NCBI GenBank assembly: GCA_937952895.1
Contig: CALFYC010000013.1
Location: 1 to 7,463 of the forward strand
From: an uncultured Neisseriaceae bacterium
GTDB lineage: Bacteria > Pseudomonadota > Gammaproteobacteria > Burkholderiales > UBA11063
Direction of reading: 5' to 3'
Length of the DNA stretch: 7,463 bases
Under the pieces are notes generated by a model. That model saw nothing but the letters and a program-made list of their open reading frames with translations, searched no databases and had not been told where the DNA came from. Made by a program: the position numbers and the translations under genes. Below, one piece after another: positions 1-6,103 of this stretch (positions within the stretch are counted from its first letter, which is position 1; every line of letters begins with the position of its first letter).

Positions 1-1799
1 TCGAGTTATATGATGGTTCTGCTTCAATTACGTTAATATTTTTTCATTTTTATCCTAATTATCTAACTCAATATCAAATTGGTAAGAGGATTCGAGCATT
101 TGGAGAAATAAAAGTAGATTTTTTAGGTAATAAAACTATTATTCATCCTAAAGTAAGAACTGTAACTGAAGAGAATGCGCAATTAATGAAGACATTTAGT
201 CCAATTTACAGTATTGTAGCAGGGCTTAATCAGGGGCATTTGGTTAAAATAATTGATAGTGCATTAACTTTTCCAATTTTAGAAACATTGCCTAATAATA
301 TTTTACAACAATATAATTTACTTCAATTAAGTGATGCATTAAGAGTTTTACATAAATTAACCCCCGCTGAATTTGAAGATAAACTTCATCTTAAAGCTCT
401 TGGAAGGCTTAAGCTAGATGAATTAATTGCACAGCAATTAATAATGTATAAAGCTTATCAAAAAAAGCATAATAATTCATCTTTTAGCTTAAAATCAACA
501 GGTAGATTCACTGACCAATTATTAAAATTATTGCCATTCAAATTAACAAAAGCTCAAGAACGTGTTAAACATGAAATTTTTAATGACTTAGCTAAACCTA
601 CACAAATGAATCGGCTACTTCAAGGAGACGTTGGAAGCGGTAAGACTATTATAGCTCTTTTAACTATGCTAGTTGCGGTTGAAAATGGTTTTCAGGCATG
701 TATTATTGCTCCAACAGAAATATTAGCAGAACAACATTATTTAAAAATTAAAAGTTTATTAGAACAATTATCAATTAGCTGCATTTGGTTAGCTGGAAGC
801 TTAAATGAAAAGTCTAAAATTTATAAGAAAATAGAAGAAGGGGCTGCTCAAATAGTTGTGGGAACTCATGCAGTATTTCAAAAAAATGTGGTATTTAAAA
901 ATCTAGCCTTAATTGTAATTGATGAACAGCATAGATTTGGAGTAGATCAAAGACTTTTATTGCAAAATAAAGGTCATAATCCTCATCAATTGATGATGTC
1001 AGCAACTCCAATTCCAAGGACTTTAGCTATGAGCTATTTTGCTGATTTAGATGTGTCAAATATTGATGAATTACCACCAGGTAGAACTCCTATTAAAACT
1101 TTATTGATCAATAACAAAAGGCGCCGAGAGGTTATTGATTTTATTATAAAAGAGTGTAATAATAAGCGACAAATATATTGGGTTTGTCCATTAATTGAAG
1201 AGTCTGAAAAGTTAGATCTACAAAATGCGATTGATACTTATAATGAATTAACTGACTTACTAAAGCCAATAAGTATTGGTTTAATTCATGGGAGGTTAAA
1301 TTATCAAGAAAAAGCTTTAATTATGGACAAATTTGTTAAAGCTGAGATTCAAGTTCTTGTAGCAACTACTGTAATTGAAGTTGGTGTAGATGTTCCTAAT
1401 GCAAGTATTATGGTGATTGAACACAGTGAACGAATGGGATTGTCTAGTTTACATCAGTTAAGAGGTCGAGTTGGGCGTGGAAGTGTTGATAGCCAATGTA
1501 TTTTGTTATATCAAAATGCCTTAAGTGATTTAGCTAAGCGTAGATTAAAAGTTATTTTTGAAAATAATGATGGTTTTAAAATTGCTCAAGAAGATTTATT
1601 GATTAGAGGGCCAGGTGAGCTTTTGGGAAGTCGTCAAAGTGGTTTACCTAATTTAAGATTTGCAAGTCTTGAATATGATTTGGAATTATTAAAAATTGCT
1701 AAAATTATTGCAAAGATTATGATTAATGATTATCCTGAATTGGCAGCAACACATACAAAGTTATGGTTCAGTAATCATGAACATTTTTTAAATGTGTAG
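1..1799 (+). CDS. recG: ATP-dependent DNA helicase RecG, 5'-truncated by window edge
   Basis: RecG is a superfamily 2 helicase that remodels stalled replication forks and branch-migrates Holliday junctions. The first complete codon starts at base 3 and the frame is open from there to TAG at 1797-1799, giving 598 visible residues. E. coli RecG has about 693, so roughly 90 N-terminal residues lie off the window. The ATG at 186 is internal: the 61 codons before it encode wedge (OB-fold) sequence such as LYDGSASITL and GKRIRAFGE, which match RecG. Numbering visible residues from base 3, I see Walker A GDVGSGKT (208-215), the DEQH Walker B box (307-310), SAT motif III (333-335), the ATTVIEVGVDVPNAS region and QLRGRVGRG motif VI (485-493). 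The RecG-specific GPGELLGSRQSG segment follows near the C-terminus. No frameshift or lost motif is seen. Identification is secure; only the true start is unknown. Confidence 0.97.
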   Translation, partial: ELYDGSASITLIFFHFYPNYLTQYQIGKRIRAFGEIKVDFLGNKTIIHPKVRTVTEENAQLMKTFSPIYSIVAGLNQGHLVKIIDSALTFPILETLPNNILQQYNLLQLSDALRVLHKLTPAEFEDKLHLKALGRLKLDELIAQQLIMYKAYQKKHNNSSFSLKSTGRFTDQLLKLLPFKLTKAQERVKHEIFNDLAKPTQMNRLLQGDVGSGKTIIALLTMLVAVENGFQACIIAPTEILAEQHYLKIKSLLEQLSISCIWLAGSLNEKSKIYKKIEEGAAQIVVGTHAVFQKNVVFKNLALIVIDEQHRFGVDQRLLLQNKGHNPHQLMMSATPIPRTLAMSYFADLDVSNIDELPPGRTPIKTLLINNKRRREVIDFIIKECNNKRQIYWVCPLIEESEKLDLQNAIDTYNELTDLLKPISIGLIHGRLNYQEKALIMDKFVKAEIQVLVATTVIEVGVDVPNASIMVIEHSERMGLSSLHQLRGRVGRGSVDSQCILLYQNALSDLAKRRLKVIFENNDGFKIAQEDLLIRGPGELLGSRQSGLPNLRFASLEYDLELLKIAKIIAKIMINDYPELAATHTKLWFSNHEHFLNV

Positions 1800-1826
1800 T
1801 TACTATAAGTTTTTCCACATCATGCC

Positions 1827-1835
1827 CCCCTGGGG
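1827..1835. repeat. CCCCTGGGG short palindrome in front of the fusion gene
   Basis: A CCCC-T-GGGG palindrome is preceded by two more C residues, in a region otherwise very rich in A and T. It ends 13 bases before the 1849-1854 hexamer, so it lies where a -35 element would be. As RNA it could form a four-pair stem (1825-1828 with 1832-1835), but no U tract follows, so it is not a convincing recG terminator. It may be a protein-binding site or chance. The function is unknown. Confidence 0.3.
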
Positions 1836-1845
1836 TTAAAGTGTA

Positions 1846-1854
1846 TGCTATAAT
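1846..1854 (+). promoter_or_regulatory. Extended -10 promoter for the E1/lipoyl/KAS III fusion gene
   Basis: TGCTATAAT is a perfect extended -10 element: TGn directly before the consensus hexamer TATAAT at 1849-1854. No good TTGACA-like -35 box lies 16-18 bases upstream (the position is occupied by a C run), which is tolerated at extended -10 promoters. Transcription would start near 1861, giving a 5' untranslated leader of about 127 bases. The element is clear in sequence; its activity is inferred. Confidence 0.6.
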
Positions 1855-1876
1855 GTACCTGAGACTAAATTAAAGA

Positions 1877-1905
1877 TGTATAGTTTAAGAACTTAAAAGT
1901 ATAAT
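1877..1905 (+). promoter_or_regulatory. Possible second promoter with TATAAT at 1900-1905
   Basis: A second exact TATAAT lies at 1900-1905, with TGTATA at 1877-1882 spaced 17 bases upstream. That hexamer matches the -35 consensus at only three of six positions. In DNA this AT-rich, exact -10 hexamers arise by chance, so the call is weak. If real, its spacer contains the 1884-1897 inverted repeat, a common place for a repressor to bind. Confidence 0.25.
1884..1897. promoter_or_regulatory. Inverted repeat TTTAAG-AA-CTTAAA, possible operator
   Basis: The two six-base arms are perfect inverted complements separated by AA. The repeat lies about 24-37 bases downstream of the start predicted from the 1849-1854 hexamer and between the two boxes of the weaker second promoter. 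Either position would suit a dimeric repressor. All arm bases but two are A or T, so chance is a serious alternative, and I cannot assign a regulator family. Confidence 0.25.
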
Positions 1906-1970
1906 CTTATATTGAATATATTTGAATAAAAATGATACTAGTGAAATTTTATCATAAAATTATGGATAAA

Positions 1971-1975
1971 AAGGA
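1971..1975 (+). promoter_or_regulatory. Ribosome binding site, loosely spaced, for the fusion gene
   Basis: AAGGA lies 12 bases before the ATG at 1988, longer than the usual 5-9. No better-placed start is visible: the ATG at 1962 is in another frame and stops at the TGA at 1989-1991. Strong E1 alpha similarity begins only about 35 residues in, so the 1988 start is reasonable but not proven by homology. Confidence 0.5.
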
Positions 1976-1987
1976 AAACAGTAATAA

Positions 1988-4900
1988 ATGAAAATAGCAG
2001 CTGAACAAGTGGCCATATGGTTAGATTTATACAAATTTATGATAGCATCGAGAGAGTCTGATTTAGTTGAGTCTGAATTGGTGAATAGTGGTGAAGCTAA
2101 CTTCCTTGCCTCAAGTAAGGGGCACGAAGGTAGCGTTATTTTAGCTCCATTTTTACAAAAATCTGATTGGTTACACTGCCATTATCGTGATAAAGCATTA
2201 ATGCTTGCTCGTGGAATTAGTAGTGAAATGTTTTTTTATAGTGCATTAGCTAAGTCAGGTTCTCATTCATATGGCAGACAAATGGTATCGCATATGAGTG
2301 CCGCAGAGCATAATATTTTAAGTATTGTAGGGCCTGTTGGAAATAATGCTCTTCAAGCAGTAGGAGTTGCACATGCAATTAAGAACCAAACTGATAAACC
2401 TTTAGTATTATGCTCAATGGGAGATGGGACAACTCAACAAGGGGAGGTTTTTGAAGCATTAGCGGAAGCCAAACGTAATAATCTTCCAGTCTTATTCTTT
2501 ATTCATAATAATAATCTTGCTATATCAACGAGAACTGCAGGTAAAACATTTTTTTCATTACCTGATGGCGACAATCCAGACAAGTTTTATGATATTGACA
2601 TCAGTTATATTGACGGAACCTGCCCTCTCAAATCATATTCAGAGGTTAAAGCTATAATTAGTAAGGTTCGTAATCGTCGTTGTCCTCAAATTATCGTATT
2701 TAATGTTGATCGATTGGATAACCATTCAAATGCAGATAATCAACTATTATATCGTAATGTTCAAGAAATTTCGCGTAGTATCATAAACGATCCAATATCG
2801 CTTACCCAAAAATTTCTTTTAGAAAATGGGGTTATTCAAAATGAGTTGGATTTAGTAGCAAACTCTGCAGTTAAATCTGTGCGAGATGCAATTAAAGTTG
2901 CACGTAATGGAGATAATCCTAAAGCGTGCTTTTCTGCTGAATTGCCATTATCTAAAGAGTTAATGCCAAATGCTCAAGAATATCGTGGTGATTTTAATGC
3001 AAAAGAGCGTTTAACTATGCTAGAAGCTATGCGGGAAGTTTTTAACTCTCAATTAGCGAATGATGATAGAGTTTATTTATTAGGTCAAGATATTGAAGAT
3101 AATAAAGGTGATGTATTTGGTATTACACGAGGGCTTTCTACAAAATATCCAGGACGGGTTGTAAACAGTGCTTTGAGTGAATCCACTATTGTTGGGGTTA
3201 CTTGTGGAATGGCATTAACTGGAATGAAACCTGTTGCTTTTATTCAATTTGCTGATTTTATGCCACTTGCATATAATCAAATTTTTACTGAAATTGCAAC
3301 TATGTATTGGCGAACTAATGGTTTATGGCAATGTCCTGTGATTATATTTGCAGCATGTGGTGGTTATCGACCAGGCTTGGGACCATTTCATTCGCAAACC
3401 AATGAAGCAACTTATGCTCATATTCCTGGGCTGGATGTATATATGCCATCAAATGCAGCAGATGCAGCCGGTATGCTAAATGCAGCATTTAAATCAGGAC
3501 GACCGAGTGTATTTTTATATCCCAAAAAGCTTTTAAATAATAGTAGTATTCAAGATACAACATCTAAAGATATTTTAAAACAGATTATTCCAGTAGGTAA
3601 GGCGCGTATAAGTAAAATTGGTTCGGATATAACTTTGGTTGGATGGGGTAATACTGTAAGTTTATGCCATGAAGTTGCGGACACTTTAGATAAAATCGGA
3701 ATAGAAGTAGAAATTATTGATCTAAGAACTATAAAGCCATATGATGTTATAACTATTTGTAAATCAGTTGAAAAAACTGGACATTTAATTGTTACTCATG
3801 AAGATAATCATACCTGTGGTGTTGGAGCAGATATTTTGGCAAGTGTTCTTGAGTTGGTTAATTTGCCTATTAAAGCTAGACGAGTAACCAAAGGTGATAC
3901 TTATACGCCGTGTAATTATCAAAATCAATTAGAGGTTTTACCATCATATGAAAGTATTTTAACTGTAGCTTGTGAGTTATTAAATATAAATTTAAGCTGG
4001 GATATTGAAGATTCACTTGATAATAGTACTTATATTATTGATGTAATTGGTGCTAGCCCATCAGATGAAAGTGTAATCATTAATAAATTATACGTTAAAA
4101 TTGGCGATGAAGTTAAAGCTAATGATATTATTGTGGATATTGAAGCCAGTAAATCAAATGGTGAAATTCTATCTCCATGTAGTGGAGTTGTAGAAGAAAT
4201 TTATGTTACAGAACTAGATAAAGCTCTAGTTGGTAGTAAACTAATTAAAATAAAATTACCAAATGGGATTACTAATATTTTAAAACCACAAGCAAAAACC
4301 CCAATTTTAGAAAAAAACATACTTAAAGTAAATAGCGGTGAGGTATGCTTATCTCAATCAAATCAAGGAGTATATCCAGTTGGGATGGGAGTCCCACAAT
4401 TTAAAACTGGTTCATTAAAAGTTCCTAATGAAGAAGTGTTGAAAAGATTTCCAAATAGTTCAAGTGATGATATTTTTAGGCGCACAGGAATTCAAGCACG
4501 TTATTGGTTAGAAACCAATGAAACAATTATTGATATTGCTGTAAATGCAATAAATAAAGCTTTAAGTGAAGCAAATCTAAATTTAAGTGATATAAATATG
4601 GTAATTTGTGCCACATGTTCACCAGAAAAGTTTTTATCTCCAGCAACCTCTTGTTTGATTTTAGATCGACTATATCAAACCCATGGTGAGCATGCTATCC
4701 AATCATATGATATAAATGCAGCATGTTCAGGATATATTTATGCATTACAAAATGCAAAAGATTATTTACAAACTAGACCGAATGAAAGGGTTTTATTAGT
4801 AACAGCGGAGGCTTTATCAAAACGCATGGATTTATCTGATTTTGATACTGCGTTTTTATTTGGAGATGGCGCTACGGCAACAATTTTATATGGAAACGAT

Positions 4901-5341
4901 CATATTGATAATAGTAAATTGTTAATTGAACAAATTTACCTATCAGCTGTTGCTGAAAATGGTGATATTTTAAATATTCCTGTAGATGAAAAAGCTGGAA
5001 TTAAATTACAAGGTAAACCATTATTTAATTTTGCGGTAAAAACTATGGCAATGGTTATGCATAAATGCTGTCAAAGTGCTAATGTAAATTTACCTGATAT
5101 TGAATTAGTTGTGCCGCATCAGGCCAATCAAAGAATTATAAATGCAGTTGAATCAAGGTTAAAGTTACCTGAAGGTAAATTATATAGTAATATTGCTAAA
5201 TATGGGAATACCTCATCATGCACAATTCCAATTGCTTTAGCTGAGACATTAGGTAAAACAAGTCCTGGTATTCATGTGGCTTTATGTGCTTTTGGTGCTG
5301 GATTTACTTCTGGAGCTGCAATTTTACGCACAATTCGATAA
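1988..5341 (+). CDS. Four-module fusion: 2-oxoacid dehydrogenase E1 alpha - E1 beta - lipoyl domain - 3-oxoacyl-ACP synthase III
   Basis: This 1117-residue cytosolic protein has four modules in order. (1) E1 alpha, about 1-325: HYRDKALMLARG (65-76) and the thiamine diphosphate motif from GDG (145-147) to NNNLAIST (174-181). (2) E1 beta, about 337-668: the cofactor-activating glutamate in SEST (E398), GPFHSQ with H468, and a transketolase C-terminal domain. (3) Lipoyl domain, about 681-757: VKIGDEV, then EASKS with K722 as the likely lipoylated lysine, then SPCSGVV. (4) FabH-like domain, about 795-1117: catalytic Cys in NAACSG (C913), His in VPHQANQR (H1044), Asn in YGNTSS (N1074), and FGAGFTSGAA at the end. 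The Cys-His and His-Asn spacings (131 and 30) match E. coli FabH (132 and 30). The E1 halves look most like branched-chain 2-oxoacid dehydrogenases. E1 would decarboxylate a 2-oxo acid and acylate the lipoyl arm; KAS III would condense an acyl starter with malonyl-ACP. No E2 acyltransferase or E3-binding domain is present. It probably forms its own transcription unit, 188 bp after recG and 104 bp before sodB. The modules are certain; the joint pathway is inferred. Confidence 0.93.
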   Translation: MKIAAEQVAIWLDLYKFMIASRESDLVESELVNSGEANFLASSKGHEGSVILAPFLQKSDWLHCHYRDKALMLARGISSEMFFYSALAKSGSHSYGRQMVSHMSAAEHNILSIVGPVGNNALQAVGVAHAIKNQTDKPLVLCSMGDGTTQQGEVFEALAEAKRNNLPVLFFIHNNNLAISTRTAGKTFFSLPDGDNPDKFYDIDISYIDGTCPLKSYSEVKAIISKVRNRRCPQIIVFNVDRLDNHSNADNQLLYRNVQEISRSIINDPISLTQKFLLENGVIQNELDLVANSAVKSVRDAIKVARNGDNPKACFSAELPLSKELMPNAQEYRGDFNAKERLTMLEAMREVFNSQLANDDRVYLLGQDIEDNKGDVFGITRGLSTKYPGRVVNSALSESTIVGVTCGMALTGMKPVAFIQFADFMPLAYNQIFTEIATMYWRTNGLWQCPVIIFAACGGYRPGLGPFHSQTNEATYAHIPGLDVYMPSNAADAAGMLNAAFKSGRPSVFLYPKKLLNNSSIQDTTSKDILKQIIPVGKARISKIGSDITLVGWGNTVSLCHEVADTLDKIGIEVEIIDLRTIKPYDVITICKSVEKTGHLIVTHEDNHTCGVGADILASVLELVNLPIKARRVTKGDTYTPCNYQNQLEVLPSYESILTVACELLNINLSWDIEDSLDNSTYIIDVIGASPSDESVIINKLYVKIGDEVKANDIIVDIEASKSNGEILSPCSGVVEEIYVTELDKALVGSKLIKIKLPNGITNILKPQAKTPILEKNILKVNSGEVCLSQSNQGVYPVGMGVPQFKTGSLKVPNEEVLKRFPNSSSDDIFRRTGIQARYWLETNETIIDIAVNAINKALSEANLNLSDINMVICATCSPEKFLSPATSCLILDRLYQTHGEHAIQSYDINAACSGYIYALQNAKDYLQTRPNERVLLVTAEALSKRMDLSDFDTAFLFGDGATATILYGNDHIDNSKLLIEQIYLSAVAENGDILNIPVDEKAGIKLQGKPLFNFAVKTMAMVMHKCCQSANVNLPDIELVVPHQANQRIINAVESRLKLPEGKLYSNIAKYGNTSSCTIPIALAETLGKTSPGIHVALCAFGAGFTSGAAILRTIR

Positions 5342-5401
5342 CTTAATAAAAGGTTAATAAATTTTTTAAATTGTTAGATTCTCCAATAATTTATCTAAGA
5401 A

Positions 5402-5410
5402 TGTTAGAAT
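5402..5410 (+). promoter_or_regulatory. Candidate extended -10 promoter for sodB
   Basis: TGTTAGAAT is a TGn extension followed by TAGAAT (5405-5410), five of six matches to the -10 consensus. No convincing -35 box is present at the right spacing. The start would be near 5417, leaving about 29 bases to the sodB ATG. TATATT at 5423-5428 is a weaker alternative. No Fur box could be recognised in the 104-bp gap. I also see no clear terminator for the upstream fusion gene, so read-through into sodB is possible. Confidence 0.35.
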
Positions 5411-5431
5411 ACTTGGTTCAATTATATTTTT

Positions 5432-5438
5432 AGAAGGA
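5432..5438 (+). promoter_or_regulatory. Ribosome binding site of sodB
   Basis: AGAAGGA lies 7 bases before the ATG at 5446, the ideal distance, and fixes this start. The start also agrees with the family, whose proteins begin with a few residues before the LPxLPYA segment. Confidence 0.75.
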
Positions 5439-5445
5439 ATTTAAC

Positions 5446-6024
5446 ATGGAACATAAATTACCTAATTTGCCTTATGCATTAGATGCATTACAGCCACACA
5501 TTTCTAAAGAAACTTTAGAATATCATTATGGTAAACATCATCAAACTTATGTAACTAATTTAAATAATTTAGTTAAAGGTACTGAATTTGAAAATGCAAC
5601 TTTAGAAGAAATTATTAAGAAATCTTCTGGAGGTATTTTTAATAATTCTGCTCAAGTTTGGAATCATACTTTTTATTGGCACTGTTTATCACCTAATGGA
5701 GGTGGAGAGCCAAATGGTTTATTATTAGATGCTATCAATAAAAAATGGGGTTCATTTGATGAGTTTAAAAAAGCATTTACCCAAACATGTGTTGGGACAT
5801 TTGGTTCTGGTTGGGGATGGCTTGTAAAAACTATTGATGGAGATCTAGATTTAGTTTCAACATCAAATGCACAAACACCACTTACTTCAGCAAATAAACC
5901 ATTATTAACATGTGATGTATGGGAACATGCTTACTATATTGATTATAGAAATAGCCGTCCTAATTATATGGAAGCATTTTGGAAGTTGGTTAATTGGAAT
6001 TTTGTGGCAGAAAATTTTGCTTAA
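5446..6024 (+). CDS. sodB: Superoxide dismutase, Fe type
   Basis: This enzyme converts superoxide to hydrogen peroxide and oxygen in the cytoplasm. It has 192 residues, close to the 193 of E. coli SodB, and aligns with it end to end without gaps that matter. No signal peptide is present. The four metal ligands are H27 (EYHYGKHH), H74 (VWNHTFYW), D157 and H161 (DVWEHAYYIDY), the same numbers as in E. coli SodB counted with Met. Q70, in AQVWNH, is the outer-sphere glutamine position typical of the Fe class; the Mn class has its glutamine in the later NQDSPL-type segment. Here that segment reads NAQTPL, where Ala holds the Mn-class Gln position and Q143 is one residue on, so Fe is favoured, although cambialism cannot be excluded. 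The gene has its own ribosome binding site and ends 36 bases before a strong terminator, so it is probably transcribed alone. It is a housekeeping gene with no evident link to its neighbours. Confidence 0.97.
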   Translation: MEHKLPNLPYALDALQPHISKETLEYHYGKHHQTYVTNLNNLVKGTEFENATLEEIIKKSSGGIFNNSAQVWNHTFYWHCLSPNGGGEPNGLLLDAINKKWGSFDEFKKAFTQTCVGTFGSGWGWLVKTIDGDLDLVSTSNAQTPLTSANKPLLTCDVWEHAYYIDYRNSRPNYMEAFWKLVNWNFVAENFA

Positions 6025-6060
6025 TAATCAATCTGATGATTAATTAAATTTATTCAAACT

Positions 6061-6093
6061 AAAAGATCCAGGCAAATTGCCTGGATCTTTTTT
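6061..6093. terminator. Intrinsic terminator of sodB, probably bidirectional
   Basis: AAAAGATCCAGGC (6061-6073) pairs perfectly with GCCTGGATCTTTT (6079-6091) around the loop AAATT, a 13-bp stem. On the + strand it runs into a T tract at 6088-6093, which suits sodB. On the - strand the A residues at 6061-6064 become a shorter U tract just after the stop of the opposing gene (6104-6106). It should therefore also stop that gene, less strongly. Confidence 0.9.
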
Positions 6094-6103
6094 AAGCTAA
6101 TAA

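Noticed and set aside
1800..1987. Small RNA or tRNA gene in the recG-fusion intergenic region
   Set aside because: No cloverleaf, no T-loop consensus and no terminator hairpin with a U tract. The segment is better explained as promoter and leader.
1962..1991. Nine-codon open frame (ATG at 1962, TGA at 1989-1991) overlapping the start of the fusion gene
   Set aside because: It has no ribosome binding site, shows no regulatory amino acid run and is expected by chance. The ATGA overlap is suggestive of translational coupling, but the peptide is too short to support.
4028..4260. Biotin carrier domain instead of a lipoyl domain in the fusion
   Set aside because: The MKM biotinylation motif is absent. 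The ASKS turn with the flanking VKIGDEV and SPCSGVV pattern, and the E1 context, fit a lipoyl domain.
4365..4387. AAGGAG before an in-frame ATG (residue 800), a possible internal start giving a stand-alone KAS III
   Set aside because: The spacing of 14 bases is too long, and the start would cut off the first strand of the ketosynthase fold (it begins about residue 795). It may be a relic of an ancestral separate gene, but the evidence is insufficient.
5352..5376. AT-only near-palindrome with a T run after the fusion gene, considered as its terminator
   Set aside because: The possible stem is short and made only of A-T pairs, so it would not be stable enough to call an intrinsic terminator.
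5446..6024. Mn-type superoxide dismutase
   Set aside because: Q70 in AQVWNH and the lack of Gln at the Mn-class position (Ala in NAQTPL) fit the Fe class, as does the close end-to-end match with E. coli SodB.
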